The notes under the pieces are model-generated. The model did no database searches and had not been told where the DNA came from. It saw only the letters and a list, made by a program, of their open reading frames with translations. A stretch of 64,000 nucleotides of DNA from Labilithrix sp. (lineage in GTDB: Bacteria; Myxococcota_A; Polyangia; Polyangiales; Polyangiaceae): the NCBI GenBank assembly GCA_019637175.1, contig JAHBWD010000045.1, forward strand, positions 1-64,000, given 5' to 3'. The translations under genes and the position numbers were made by a program. Within the stretch, counting starts at the first letter, position 1, and every line of letters starts with the position of its first letter. Shown piece after piece: positions 25,480 through 34,990 of the stretch.

Positions 25480-26349
25480 GTGCTCACGATTCGCAAGCTG
25501 ACCCGACATGACGAAGCGGTCACCGAGTCGTTCCTCGCGGCGAACGCGGGCACGACGATGTTCCTGCGCTCGAACCTCGCGCGCGCGGGGTTCGAAGGCG
25601 ACGCAGGCGCACCTTTCACCGGGGACTACTTCGGCGCCTTCGACGGTGAAGCGCTCGTCGGCGTCGTCGCGCATGGCTGGAACGACAACCTCATGCTCGC
25701 GTCGTTCGAGCGCACCGTGCTCATGGTGCGCGCGGCCGTCGAAGCGACGAAGCGCCCTGTTCGCGGGCTCTTCGGAAGCTGGCGCGAGGTCGCGACCGCG
25801 CGGACCGCGCTCGATCTCGACGGGCTCGAGGCTCGCGTCGTGAGCCGGGAGATCCTCTTCGACCTCTCCTCGTCCGATCTCGTCGTCCCGTCGGCCCTCG
25901 TCGAGCGCGACGTGATCGCACGCCTACCGCGAGACGACGAGATCGACCTCCTCATGGACTGGCGGATGGCCTACTGCGCGGAGACGACGAACACGCCCGA
26001 CACGCCCTCCGAGCGCGCGAGCCAGCGCCAGTACCTCGACGCCTACCAGCGCCGCGGCCACCACTTCGTCGTCGAGAGAGCCGGCGCGCTCGTCGCCTAC
26101 GCGGCGTTCAACGCGGCCTTGCCGACGATGGTGCAGATCGGCGGCGTCTTCACGCCCCGGCCCCTGCGGGGCAGAGGTCACGCTCGCTGCGCCGTCGCGG
26201 GATCGTTGCAATATGCACGCGATCGCGGCGTCACGCGAGCCATCCTCTTCACGGGCGAAGAGAACGCCCCCGCCCGCGCGGCCTACGAGGCCATCGGCTT
26301 TCGCCGGATCGGCGACTACGGCATCGTCATGTTCACCGCTCCCCGCTGA
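25480..26349 (+). CDS. GNAT family N-acetyltransferase (two-lobed)
   Basis: The 289-residue protein uses a GTG start 3 nt after crcB, with GGAG 7 nt upstream. The C-terminal half is a GNAT domain: GGVFTPRPLRGRGHARCAV contains the acetyl-CoA pyrophosphate loop (RGRGHA), followed by AILFTGEENAPARAAYEAIGFRRIGDYGIV. The N-terminal half looks like a second, degenerate acetyltransferase lobe, as in larger FR47-like proteins. It is cytoplasmic; the acetyl acceptor is unknown. It converges on the SPFH gene. Confidence 0.88.
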   Translation: MLTIRKLTRHDEAVTESFLAANAGTTMFLRSNLARAGFEGDAGAPFTGDYFGAFDGEALVGVVAHGWNDNLMLASFERTVLMVRAAVEATKRPVRGLFGSWREVATARTALDLDGLEARVVSREILFDLSSSDLVVPSALVERDVIARLPRDDEIDLLMDWRMAYCAETTNTPDTPSERASQRQYLDAYQRRGHHFVVERAGALVAYAAFNAALPTMVQIGGVFTPRPLRGRGHARCAVAGSLQYARDRGVTRAILFTGEENAPARAAYEAIGFRRIGDYGIVMFTAPR

Positions 26350-26387
26350 CGAGCGTCGGAAGGGTCGGCGCGCGGACCTCGGCGTCG

Positions 26388-27350
26388 CTATTTCGTATGT
26401 CGTCCGAGCGCGAGCACGTGATCGAGACCGGCCGAGAGGAAGCCGAACACGTCGTCGGCGTTGGTCGACGTGACGTGGACCCGATCGAACGACCCTCGGA
26501 AAGCGCGCGCAATCTCGGGCATCGTCTCGGTGATCATGACCTCCCGCAGGCGCGCTTCGGTCAGGTCTTCGTAGGCGCCGCGCTCCGCGCGGACGAGCGC
26601 GGCGTCGGCTTCGCCCGCCTCGCGCTTGGCCTCGAGCTCGATCGCCGCGCGCTCGCGATCGGCCTCGGCCTTGCGCCGCGCGCGGGCGAGCTCCGCTTCG
26701 AGGCGCTCGCGCGCGAGCTCGTCTTCGGCGCGCTGGCGCTCGGCCTCGACGCGCGCGCGCTCCTGGCGCACGCGGTCTTCCGCGACGAGCGCTTCGAGCG
26801 CGAGCCTCTCTCGGAACGGCGCCTGGAGACGCGCGAACACCTCGGCCGAGAGCACCCTCACGTCTTGGATCTCGATCGTGTCGAGCACGACGCCCCAGCC
26901 GCTCGCGTTCTCGTCGAGCGCGCTCCCCTCGCCCGCGAGGATCGGACGGATCTCGCCCATGAGCGCCTCGGCGACGCGATCCTTGCGGTGGGTGATGCAC
27001 TCGTCGAGCGTGAGGCGCGAGACGATCCGGCGCGTCGCGCCCACGAACATGTCGCGAAGGATCTCGGTCAACGTCGAGCGCTCGACGTCGATCATGCGGA
27101 ACGCCACGAGCGGGTCGGCGATGCGGTAGACGGCGAGGCCGCGCACCTCGACGCCGACCTTCTCGGTCGTGACCTGATCGGCCGCGAACGACAGCTTGGC
27201 GATCGACGTCGGGACGACGGCCACGCTGTCCCATGGCCACTTGAAACAGGAGAGGCCTTGGCCCGAGCGGATCACGCGACCTCGGCGCATCTGGATCAAG
27301 TGCTCGTTTGCGTTGGCCGTCACCCGGCCCCATCGAGGGATTTCTCTCAT
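26388..27350 (-). CDS. SPFH/band-7 domain protein
   Basis: The 320-residue protein contains an SPFH (prohibitin/flotillin-type) domain around residues 15-190 (GLSCFKWPWDSVAVVPTSIAKL, VEVRGLAVYRIADP, LRDMFVGATRRIVSRLTLDECI) followed by a long charged Ala/Glu/Arg-rich coiled coil (about 190-265) and a short C-terminal domain. No obvious N-terminal membrane helix is present, unlike classic flotillin or HflK, so it may be a peripheral scaffold. I use the ATG at 27350; a TTG at 27368 is an in-frame alternative. It is divergent from the MshEN-PilZ gene, 113 bp between starts. Confidence 0.85.
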   Translation of the reverse strand: MREIPRWGRVTANANEHLIQMRRGRVIRSGQGLSCFKWPWDSVAVVPTSIAKLSFAADQVTTEKVGVEVRGLAVYRIADPLVAFRMIDVERSTLTEILRDMFVGATRRIVSRLTLDECITHRKDRVAEALMGEIRPILAGEGSALDENASGWGVVLDTIEIQDVRVLSAEVFARLQAPFRERLALEALVAEDRVRQERARVEAERQRAEDELARERLEAELARARRKAEADRERAAIELEAKREAGEADAALVRAERGAYEDLTEARLREVMITETMPEIARAFRGSFDRVHVTSTNADDVFGFLSAGLDHVLALGRHTK

Positions 27351-27463
27351 CGCAGGCGTTTCCTGCAAGCCGAGCGCCGCGCCGGCGCGGGCCCGAATCC
27401 TCGACCGATCGCGCGATCACGGGCTACCAGACCTCACCAGAATGGTGCGACCATCCGTCATCC

Positions 27464-29566
27464 ATGCTCCATTCGGTACCGCTCGGCCGCCTCCTCATCG
27501 AAACGGGAAGCATCACCCAAGCAGCGCTCGACGAAGTCCTCGCCTTGCAGAAGACGGATCGTCGCCGGCTCGGCGTGCTCCTCGTCGAGCGTGGGCACGT
27601 GCAGCCGCAGCAGCTCGCGCAGCTGCTCTCGCGCCAGCTGAGCTGTCCGTGGATCTCGCTCGACAAGATCGAGATCGCGCCCGACGTCGTCGCGCTCTTG
27701 CCACGCGAGGCCGCGGTCGCGTTCAACGTCGTCCCCGTCCATCTCCGCGCGGGGCCCGACGGCAAGCGCGCGCTCTACATCGCGACCGACGATCCGACCA
27801 ACGAAATGGCGCTCGGCGAGTGCGCCCAGTACGCGAAGATGCCGGTGCGGCCGATGGTGGCCGTCACCCACGAGGTCCACGCGGCGCTCACGCGCTTCTA
27901 CGGCGCGCCTCCCGGCGACGCGCCGCCCGCGCCCGCGCCCGCGCCTCCGGCCGCGCGACAGGCGCCTCCTCCGCTGCCGCGGAGGAAGACCGACTACCCC
28001 ACGGCGATCGCGGTCGAAGACGCCGACGTGATCGAGGTCGACGCGCCGAGGCCTGCGCCGAAGCGCGCGCCGACGGTCTTGACCCTCAACGCGCCCGAGC
28101 CGTTCCTCGCGCAGTGCCGCGCGGCGGGCAAGGCGCTCGGCGCGACGGTGATCGACGGCGTCATCATGCGCGCCGGCGAGCTCGTCAAGGAGCATCGACC
28201 TTGCGCCATCGTCGTCACCGACGACGTCTACGCGTTCGATCGATCACGGCTCAACCGCCTCGCGCTCGACAACGACGCGCACCTGGTGGTCTGGGCGGAC
28301 GACGCCGACGGCCATCAGCTCGAGCCGCTCATCGCCGGGGCGATCGATCGATGGGGCCGCTCGTCGTACGAGAAAGGCGCGATCGTCGACGGGCGCTTCG
28401 AGCTCCTGCGCGATCTCGGAGACACGGCGTCGCACACGTCGTCGATGGGCTCCCGCTGGGAGGTGCGCAACGTGCGCACCGCGCGGCGATCCGTCCTCGC
28501 GCTCGCGATCCGAACGGAGGGCGACGACGCAGGCGCGAACGCGATCCGCCGCGAGCAGCTCGCGCTGGCGAAGGTCTCGCATCCCGGCGCCATCGAGCTC
28601 CGCGACGCGGGCACCACCGAGCTCGGCGATCCCTACCTCGTGCTCGAGCCGCTCGAAGGTCGTTCGCTCGACGGTCTCGTGGCCGCGCGCGAGAAGCTCC
28701 AGCCCGACGAGGCCTGCGCCGTGGTGCTCCAGATCGCCGACGTTCTCGTCGCCGCGCACGCGGTCGGCGTCACGCACGGCAACGTCGTCGCCGAACAGAT
28801 CATCGTCGTGCGCGACGGATACGGGGTCGAGCGCGTGAAGCTCACCGGTTGGGGGCGCGCGGCGGTGACGGATCCCGAGAGCGTCGCCCCCGCGGGCGAC
28901 ATTCGCGGGCTCGGGCGCTGCGCGTACGAGGCGCTCACCGGCCGACTGCCGAAGGAGGGCGAGGAGAGCGGCCTCGCCGAGCCGCTGGGCGGCGTCGTCG
29001 CGCGCGCGGTGGCGACGGAGAACGCGTTCGCGACGATGAGAGAGCTTGCGAGCGCGCTCTCCGCCGCCGCGCCGCGCGCGCGAGAACGGACGCAGCTCCT
29101 CGAGCGATCGCTCGGCGCCAGCTCTCGCGAATCGCTGCCCGCCGGCACGAGCCCGCCCCAGAGCGCGGCGGCTCCGGGCCCGGCCGCGGGCGAGGCCACG
29201 GCCACGGGCCCCGAGCAGCGACGCCACGCCCGCGCGCCCTATCGCACGCCGGTGCGCATCGAGGTCCCGGGCCTGGGCGTGCTCGACGGGCGCAGCGAAG
29301 ACATCTCGCGCGGCGGTCTGCTCGTCGTCTCCCGCGGCGGCCTGAGCGCCGGAACGGAGGTGACCGTTCGCTTCGCCCTCCCGCTCGACGGCAAGGTCGT
29401 CGCCGAGGCCGCCGTCGTGAAGTGGTCGCGCGCCGCACGCGCAGACGAGTCATCGGGGCGCGCGCTCGGCGTCGAGCTGACATCGCCGTCGCAGGAGTGC
29501 GTGCGCCAGATCGAGCGCTACGTGTCCTTGATGGGAGACGGCTCCGAATCCACATTCACCCCGTGA
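27464..29566 (+). CDS. MshEN-pseudokinase-PilZ fusion, predicted c-di-GMP receptor
   Basis: The 700-residue cytoplasmic protein has three recognisable parts. Residues about 5-150 are a T2SSE_N/MshEN domain with two tandem copies of the c-di-GMP-binding motif (LGRLLIETGSITQAALDEVL... and LGVLLVERGHVQPQQL...). Residues about 310-545 resemble a Ser/Thr kinase with lost catalysis: HRD is HGN and DFG is GWG, and no VAIK lysine is visible. Residues about 585-690 form a PilZ domain with RRHAR and DISRGG, the two c-di-GMP motifs. A Pro-rich linker and a segment of unknown fold lie between. No ATPase core of the secretion ATPases is present. It is coupled to a small downstream gene by a GTGA overlap. 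Confidence 0.88.
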   Translation: MLHSVPLGRLLIETGSITQAALDEVLALQKTDRRRLGVLLVERGHVQPQQLAQLLSRQLSCPWISLDKIEIAPDVVALLPREAAVAFNVVPVHLRAGPDGKRALYIATDDPTNEMALGECAQYAKMPVRPMVAVTHEVHAALTRFYGAPPGDAPPAPAPAPPAARQAPPPLPRRKTDYPTAIAVEDADVIEVDAPRPAPKRAPTVLTLNAPEPFLAQCRAAGKALGATVIDGVIMRAGELVKEHRPCAIVVTDDVYAFDRSRLNRLALDNDAHLVVWADDADGHQLEPLIAGAIDRWGRSSYEKGAIVDGRFELLRDLGDTASHTSSMGSRWEVRNVRTARRSVLALAIRTEGDDAGANAIRREQLALAKVSHPGAIELRDAGTTELGDPYLVLEPLEGRSLDGLVAAREKLQPDEACAVVLQIADVLVAAHAVGVTHGNVVAEQIIVVRDGYGVERVKLTGWGRAAVTDPESVAPAGDIRGLGRCAYEALTGRLPKEGEESGLAEPLGGVVARAVATENAFATMRELASALSAAAPRARERTQLLERSLGASSRESLPAGTSPPQSAAAPGPAAGEATATGPEQRRHARAPYRTPVRIEVPGLGVLDGRSEDISRGGLLVVSRGGLSAGTEVTVRFALPLDGKVVAEAAVVKWSRAARADESSGRALGVELTSPSQECVRQIERYVSLMGDGSESTFTP

Positions 29567-29820
29567 CCACCGCCGAGACCTCACCGAAGTCGCTCACGCC
29601 GGCGCAGCTCGCGCTCCTCGTCGTCATTCGACGCGCCGACGAGGAAGAAGGCGGCCTCTGGCTCGCCGACATGGACGCGGACGAGCGCGAGGCTCTCGAG
29701 AGGCTCCTCGTGCTCGGTCTCATCGAGACGAAGATCGACGACGACGGCGCGGCCTGGGCGCGCGTGACCTGGCGCGGCGCCGAAGCCGTCCGTGACGCCG
29801 GCGAGTCCGACGAAGCCTGA
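29563..29820 (+). CDS. Small hypothetical protein coupled to the PilZ gene
   Basis: The 85-residue acidic protein starts at a GTG overlapping the upstream stop (GTGA). It reads like a compact winged-helix or hairpin-helix domain (LTPAQLALLVVIRRADEEEG, EALERLLVLGLIETKIDDDG, WARVTWRGAEAV), a pattern seen in MarR-like or DUF winged-helix proteins, but it is too short to assign. Tight coupling suggests it works with the c-di-GMP receptor. Confidence 0.68.
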   Translation: MTTAETSPKSLTPAQLALLVVIRRADEEEGGLWLADMDADEREALERLLVLGLIETKIDDDGAAWARVTWRGAEAVRDAGESDEA

Positions 29821-29857
29821 AGCGATCCGCGCACGACGATTGCATCTTCAATCGCGC

Positions 29858-31213
29858 GTGGAGCGACGCCGAACGGACTGCTGCATCGTGGGCGGAGGTC
29901 CTGCGGGGATGATGCTCGGGCTCCTCTTGGCCCGCGCCGGGGTCGACGTCGTGGTGCTCGAGAAGCACGGCGACTTCCTCCGCGATTTCCGCGGCGACAC
30001 GATTCACCCGTCGACCCTCGAGGTCATCGACGAGCTCGGGCTCCTCGAGGATCTCTCTCGCCGCAACCATGAGGAGGTCGAGCAGGTGCGCGCGCAGATC
30101 GGCAGGACGAGCGTCACCGTCGCGGACTTCCGGTATCTCCCGTCACGCTGCCGCTTCCTCGCGTTCATGCCGCAGTGGGACTTCCTCGACTTCCTCGCGG
30201 AGAACGCCGCGCATGAGCCGACCTTCCACCTGCTCATGAACACGGCGGTGACCGAGCTGCTCTACGAGGGCGAGCGCGTCGCCGGCGTGAGAGCCCGCGG
30301 TCCCGAGGGCGAGCTCGAGGTCCGCGCCCTCGTGACGATCGGCGCCGACGGGCGGCGGTCGATCGTGCGCGAGCGCGCCGATCTCTCGGTGCGCGAGATC
30401 GGCGCGCCGATGGACGTCTTGTGGCTGCGGCTCTCGCGCCGCGACGGCGATCCCGATCTTCCGCTGGGCGGCTTCATCGATCGCGGGCACGTCCTCGCGC
30501 TCATTCGTCGCGATCACTACTGGCAGTGCGGCTACGTGATCCCGAAAGGCGGCATCCGCGAGATCGAGCGCCGGGGTCTCGAGGCGCTTCGCGACGCGCT
30601 CGCCGCGATCGCTCCCTTCCTCCGCGACCGCGTGGGAGAGCTTCGAGGCTGGGACGACGTGCACCTCTTGACCGTGAAGGTCGACCGCCTTCATCGCTGG
30701 TACCGGCCCGGCCTGCTATGCATCGGCGACGCCGCGCACGCGATGTCGCCGATCGGCGGCGTCGGGATCAACCTCGCGATCCAAGACGCCGTCGCCGCGG
30801 CCAACGTGCTCGCGCCGCGGCTGCGCAAGGGCACGGTGCGGACGTCCGACCTTCGACGGATCGAGCGGCGCCGCGCGCCGCCGACGCGCTGGACGCAGGC
30901 GCTCCAGGTCTTCCTCCAGAACCGCGTCATTCGGCCGACCCTCACTTCGCGGCGACGGACCGCCAGGCTCCGCCCGCCGTGGCCGATCCGCGCCCTCGCC
31001 CGCTGGCCGGCGCTCCGTCGCATCCCGGCGCGCATCGTCGGGATGGGCTTTCGCCCCGAGCACGTGCGACCTAAGCTGCGACGTCGTGGGAAACACGTTC
31101 GGAACGATCTTTCGCGTCACGACGTGGGGCGAATCGCACGGAGGCTCCCTCGGAGCCGTCGTGGACGGGTGTCCGGCCGGCCTCGCGCTCGCGGAGTCCG
31201 ACCTCCAACCTGA
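29858..31213 (+). CDS. FAD-dependent monooxygenase/oxidoreductase
   Basis: The protein (451 residues from the GTG at 29858) has the FAD-binding Rossmann motif [29 protein letters not shown], then [16 protein letters not shown], and the second FAD motif [25 protein letters not shown] (GD box), as in aromatic hydroxylase-type flavoproteins. The start is uncertain: a TTG at 29840 and a GTG at 29792 are also in frame. The C-terminus is odd. The family normally ends near GFRPEHV (about position 31066), but this frame runs on for about 47 Arg-rich residues and overlaps aroC by 128 nt. A TAA one base out of frame sits at 31072-31074. Confidence 0.85.
   Translation: MERRRTDCCIVGGGPAGMMLGLLLARAGVDVVVLEKHGDFLRDFRGDTIHPSTLEVIDELGLLEDLSRRNHEEVEQVRAQIGRTSVTVADFRYLPSRCRFLAFMPQWDFLDFLAENAAHEPTFHLLMNTAVTELLYEGERVAGVRARGPEGELEVRALVTIGADGRRSIVRERADLSVREIGAPMDVLWLRLSRRDGDPDLPLGGFIDRGHVLALIRRDHYWQCGYVIPKGGIREIERRGLEALRDALAAIAPFLRDRVGELRGWDDVHLLTVKVDRLHRWYRPGLLCIGDAAHAMSPIGGVGINLAIQDAVAAANVLAPRLRKGTVRTSDLRRIERRRAPPTRWTQALQVFLQNRVIRPTLTSRRRTARLRPPWPIRALARWPALRRIPARIVGMGFRPEHVRPKLRRRGKHVRNDLSRHDVGRIARRLPRSRRGRVSGRPRARGVRPPT
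31072..31077 (+). promoter_or_regulatory. TAAGCT -10-like hexamer, 8 nt before aroC
   Basis: TAAGCT precedes the aroC GTG by 8 nt and lies within the 3' end of the FAD oxidoreductase frame. It suggests aroC has its own, leaderless promoter. Confidence 0.4.
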
Positions 31214-32165
31214 TCTCGATCGCCGGCGCCCGGGGCAAAGCCACATCGTCACGCAGCGCAAGGAGTCGGACACCGTGCGAATCGTGAGCGGTGTCTTCGA
31301 GGGCGTCACGCTGGGCACGCCGATCGGAATGACGATCGCGAACGAAGATCAGAAGTCGGGCGACTACCGCGAGGTGATGGAGAAGTATCGCCCGAGCCAC
31401 GCGGACTACACGTATGACGCCAAGTTCGGCGTGCGCGATTGGCGCGGCGGAGGTCGCACGAGCGCGCGAGAGACGGCAGGCCGCGTCGCCGCGGGCGCGA
31501 TCGCGAGAAAGCTGCTCGCGGTGGGTCACGGCGTGGAGATCGTCGCGTGGGTCTCGAAGATCGGCGCGCTCGTCGCGAGCTGCGACGTCGAGACGGTGAG
31601 CGCCGCGGACGTCGAGCAGACGGCCGTTCGCTGCCCCGATCTCGCGATCGCCGCGAAGATGATCGAGGCCATCGAGGCTGCGCGAAAGGACGGCAACTCG
31701 CTCGGGGGCGTCGTCACGTGCGCCGTGCGCGGCGCGCCCCCGGGTTGGGGAGAGCCGGTGTTCGATCGCCTCGAGGCCGATCTGGCGAAGGCGATGCTGA
31801 GCGTGCCCGCCACGAAGGGCTTCGAGATCGGCTCCGGTTTCGCAGGCACGGATCTCACGGGCGCCGATCACAACGATCCGTTCTACATGGCGGGCGACCG
31901 CGTACGTACGCGCACGAATCACAGCGGCGGCGTCCAGGGCGGGATCACCAACGGCGAGACGATCTACTTCCGCGTCGCCTTCAAGCCGACGGCGACGATC
32001 ATGCGCGAGCAGCAGACCGTCACGCGCGATCACCACGACACGACGCTCCACGGCCGCGGTCGACACGATCCGTGTGTCGTGCCGCGCGCCGTCGTCATCG
32101 TCGAGGCGATGGCGGCCCTGGTCCTCGCCGATCACGCGCTCCGGCATCGCGCCGCGCGGCTCTGA
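31086..32165 (+). CDS. aroC: Chorismate synthase
   Basis: The 359-residue enzyme starts at GTG ([23 protein letters not shown]). It carries the family signatures [43 protein letters not shown] and [10 protein letters not shown]. Family knowledge: it makes chorismate from 5-enolpyruvylshikimate-3-phosphate with reduced FMN, the last common step of aromatic biosynthesis. Length is normal. No other shikimate gene is nearby. A -10-like hexamer just upstream suggests independent transcription despite the overlap with the preceding frame. Confidence 0.96.
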   Translation: MGNTFGTIFRVTTWGESHGGSLGAVVDGCPAGLALAESDLQPDLDRRRPGQSHIVTQRKESDTVRIVSGVFEGVTLGTPIGMTIANEDQKSGDYREVMEKYRPSHADYTYDAKFGVRDWRGGGRTSARETAGRVAAGAIARKLLAVGHGVEIVAWVSKIGALVASCDVETVSAADVEQTAVRCPDLAIAAKMIEAIEAARKDGNSLGGVVTCAVRGAPPGWGEPVFDRLEADLAKAMLSVPATKGFEIGSGFAGTDLTGADHNDPFYMAGDRVRTRTNHSGGVQGGITNGETIYFRVAFKPTATIMREQQTVTRDHHDTTLHGRGRHDPCVVPRAVVIVEAMAALVLADHALRHRAARL

Positions 32166-32184
32166 TCGGCGGACGCAGGCGATC

Positions 32185-33219
32185 TCAGAGCCGCGCCTTG
32201 CGCCGGCGCGGCTTCGCGGCGTCGAAGACCTCCGCGAGCGTCGAGGCGCGGAGGATGCGCTCCGCCCACCGATCGAGCACCGCCGCGTCGTTCGCCGCAT
32301 CGACGCGCGCGACGGTCTTCGCAGGAACCTCGCCGAATCGCTGGCGAAGGAGGTGGAGCACCAAGTCGCGCCGGCCGCGGATCGCGCCTCGCGCGGCGCC
32401 CATCTCGATTCCCTGCTGAAAGCCCTGGTCGATGAGCTGCTGTCCGATCGTGGCCATCACCTGCTCCGCCTTCTTCGTACTCTTCAGCCCTAAACGTAGC
32501 ACGCTCGTCACGCGCTCTCGGGTGACGTGGGCGCTCACCTCGAGCAGATAGCGCATGATCGCCGTGACGGCCTCGACGCCGTGCGGCGCGGTCGCGACGT
32601 CGACCACGAGATCGGTCCAGCGCGCGAGGCGCGCGTCGATGTCGACGCTGTCGCGCCCGTGCTTGAGGACGAGAAGCACGAGCTTGACCAGCGCCGACCC
32701 CGCACGCGCGCGAAGCTCCTCGTCGGCTTGATCGCTCAGATCGTCCACGCGCAGGCGGAGCTCGGGGAGGTAGGGCGCGGCGGCGGCGAGCACCTCCGGG
32801 GCCGCGTCGAAGACGGCGCCGAGGTCGGTGCCGCCCGTCCACGCTCGCCCGCCGTGGTGCAGAATGACCGTCACGATCGGCGGCACCTTCGTCGCTCGAG
32901 GATGCCGCCGGAGCCACTCCGACCAGATCCTCGACTGATAGACGAGCGCACGCAGCGGCATCAGCGCATCAGGCTCGCTCTGGTGCTCGAACAACAAGTA
33001 AAGGAGGGCTCGCCTGCCTCGGGCGCGTATGGAGAAGAGAAGATCGGTGTGCCGCCCGCGGAGCTCGTCGTCGACGAACTCACCGGGCTCGGGACGCAGC
33101 GTCTCCCATCGAAGGTGCTTCGACAGCTCCGCAGGCAAGACGGAGCGCAGCTCGTCGACCGCGCGTTCTGGCGCGGAGAACGTCCACTTGAAGAGCGCGT
33201 CGTGCGGCGTGCCGGCCAT
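32185..33219 (-). CDS. Rpn-family (PD-(D/E)XK, transposase_31-like) nuclease
   Basis: The 344-residue protein matches the Rpn/YhgA-like family: it starts with PHDALFKWTF, has HTDLLFSIRA and the catalytic-type YLLFEHQSEPDALMPLRALVYQSRIW segment (D...ExQ of the PD-(D/E)XK fold), then helical C-terminal sequence ending in a basic tail. Family knowledge: Rpn proteins promote RecA-independent recombination and act as DNA endonucleases; they often expand in paralogous groups. No inverted repeats or target duplication flank it, so it is not seen as part of an insertion sequence. It converges on aroC. Confidence 0.88.
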   Translation of the reverse strand: MAGTPHDALFKWTFSAPERAVDELRSVLPAELSKHLRWETLRPEPGEFVDDELRGRHTDLLFSIRARGRRALLYLLFEHQSEPDALMPLRALVYQSRIWSEWLRRHPRATKVPPIVTVILHHGGRAWTGGTDLGAVFDAAPEVLAAAAPYLPELRLRVDDLSDQADEELRARAGSALVKLVLLVLKHGRDSVDIDARLARWTDLVVDVATAPHGVEAVTAIMRYLLEVSAHVTRERVTSVLRLGLKSTKKAEQVMATIGQQLIDQGFQQGIEMGAARGAIRGRRDLVLHLLRQRFGEVPAKTVARVDAANDAAVLDRWAERILRASTLAEVFDAAKPRRRKARL

Positions 33220-33337
33220 GCGGGGTCCCCACTCGCCATCGGTCGCGCGAGGAGGAAAGTTGCGCGGAATCGCCGCGAAGGCGCGCGATTTGCGGCGGGG
33301 CGCTCGCCGTCTTCGTTCGCGTGCTACCGCTCGACGC

Positions 33338-33889
33338 TCAAGGGATCGCGCTCCGCAGCATCACGAAGACGAGGACGCCGGTGACGGAGACGTAGAGCCA
33401 GATGGGAAAGAGGATCTTCGTGATCCGCTTGTGCGTCGCGAACCGGCGTCGGAAGGCGAAGTAGAACGCCGCGAGGCACATCGGCACCACCGGGATCGAC
33501 AGGATGACGTGGCTCGCGAGGAGGAGCAGGTACCCGATCCGCATCGGCCCGGTGCCGGGATACTTCGAGTCGCCGTGGACGTAGTGGTACGCGAGGTAGC
33601 CGACGAGGAAGAACGTGCTCGACGCGAACGCCGCGAGCATCAGCATCTGGTGGCGCGCGACGTCGCGATTCTTGATCGCGCGCACCGCGAGGACGAGCAG
33701 GACGGCGGCGAGGGCGTTGAACGAAGCGTTCACCGCCGGCATGAAGGAGAGCGCCGAGGGATCGCCCGAGCCGCGACGGAGCAAGAGGAGGTACGCGAGC
33801 ACCGCGAGCGCCACGACGGAGACGACGCCGTTGACGATCCAGAAGGGGCGATCGCTGCGCTCGCCGGCGACCTCGACCGGGTTCGACAT
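33338..33889 (-). CDS. DUF420 family membrane protein
   Basis: The 183-residue protein has about five transmembrane helices and matches DUF420: NASFNALAAVLLVLAVRAIKN, then RHQMLMLAAFASSTFFLVGYL and YHYVHGD, with conserved His residues that could bind a metal or haem. Family knowledge: related proteins (YozB/CtaM) assist cytochrome oxidase assembly. No cytochrome oxidase genes are nearby in this window. The ATG at 33889 is not preceded by a strong ribosome site. Confidence 0.85.
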   Translation of the reverse strand: MSNPVEVAGERSDRPFWIVNGVVSVVALAVLAYLLLLRRGSGDPSALSFMPAVNASFNALAAVLLVLAVRAIKNRDVARHQMLMLAAFASSTFFLVGYLAYHYVHGDSKYPGTGPMRIGYLLLLASHVILSIPVVPMCLAAFYFAFRRRFATHKRITKILFPIWLYVSVTGVLVFVMLRSAIP

Positions 33890-33948
33890 GCGAGAGGTGA
33901 CATAGACGCGCGCTGCGGGGGCGCCAAGTCTTACCGCGCGCCTTCGGC

Positions 33949-34845
33949 CTATCCCTTCCGCTTCGGCTTCGCCCTCGCGTCCTTCGCGGTCGACGTCTTC
34001 GCGAGGACCAACGCCGGCCTCGCGACCGGCGTCGGGCCCCGGCGACGCTCGCGGATGGCGCCCGGCGTCGTACCGCGACGACTGCGGAAGAGCGTGACGA
34101 GGTGCGACGCCGAGCTCGCGCCCACCTGAGCCGCGATCGCGTCGAGATCGAGCTCGGTGCCCTCGAGGAGGCGCTCGCTCGCGCGCAGCATGTGGTTCTG
34201 GCGCTCGTGCCGAAGCGAGCTGCCCGCCATCGCGAGGTGACGCTGGAGCGTCCGCACGCTCATGCCCACGCTCCGCGCGACCGCAGGGAACCCGGCGCGC
34301 GGCGGCAGCACCTCGAACGCCGTCTGCACGCGCCGCACGATCGCCGGGATGTCGAGCAGCGCGGCGCGCAGCTCTTCGAGCTCGGCGCGCACGTCGGCGG
34401 CCCCCACCGCGTCGTACGCCGCGACGGGATCGTCGAAGAACTTCACGGGGTGCCCTGGGCGCAAGAACTGGAACATCCCGACGACGCTCGCGTGAGCGAA
34501 GCCTCCGCGGTGCAGCACCGCTTGCTGCGAGACGTTCGGCGACCAGTCGTCGCGTCGCTTCTTGAGGTACGCGAGCAAGCGCTCGAACGCGAGGAAGTCG
34601 ACCGCGTCGACGGCGCGGAGATCGACGAGCGACGTGTGCCCGCGAAAGAGCGGGTTCGCGCCGACCTCGTGCGCCGCGCAGATCTCGTCGACGTCGGCCT
34701 CCTCGGGCCGGCCCCAGAGGATGATCCCGAACGCCCGCCGCTCGGCCTGCCAGTAGGCGAACGATCGACGAACCACATACCGTCGTGCCGGCTTGCCGAA
34801 GAACGCAGCGAGCTCGGGGACGAGGACGAAGGGCGAACGCGTCAT
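33949..34845 (-). CDS. AraC-family transcriptional regulator
   Basis: The 298-residue protein has a C-terminal AraC-type HTH pair around residues 185-275: FPAVARSVGMSVRTLQRHLAMAGSS for the first helix-turn-helix and LDAIAAQVGASSASHLVTLFRSRRGTTPGAIRE for the second. The N-terminal 170 residues are not a cupin and resemble no domain I can name. A Lys/Arg-rich tail may aid DNA binding. The start at 34845 has GGGAG upstream, and a TACGTT hexamer 26 nt before it could be the -10. It is divergent from the beta-helix lipoprotein gene. Confidence 0.85.
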   Translation of the reverse strand: MTRSPFVLVPELAAFFGKPARRYVVRRSFAYWQAERRAFGIILWGRPEEADVDEICAAHEVGANPLFRGHTSLVDLRAVDAVDFLAFERLLAYLKKRRDDWSPNVSQQAVLHRGGFAHASVVGMFQFLRPGHPVKFFDDPVAAYDAVGAADVRAELEELRAALLDIPAIVRRVQTAFEVLPPRAGFPAVARSVGMSVRTLQRHLAMAGSSLRHERQNHMLRASERLLEGTELDLDAIAAQVGASSASHLVTLFRSRRGTTPGAIRERRRGPTPVARPALVLAKTSTAKDARAKPKRKG

Positions 34846-34990
34846 GCGACGTCTCCCAGGGGAGCCGAGACAACGTACCAGGAACGCGCCATTGCGTTGT
34901 GTGAACGCGCCACGTCGTCCGTTTGGCCTTCACCGCCGCTCGCGCCGTACCCTTAGCTTGACGAGGGCTCTCGAACCCACGGAGTAAGCG

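Noticed and set aside
27308-27463. Upstream extension of the MshEN-PilZ protein
   Set aside because: The frame is open to 27308, but the MshEN motif begins right after the ATG at 27464 and the extension is opposite the SPFH gene start with shadow-type composition.
32185-33219. Rpn-family gene as part of an insertion sequence
   Set aside because: No terminal inverted repeats or target-site duplications are visible, and the codon bias matches its neighbours.
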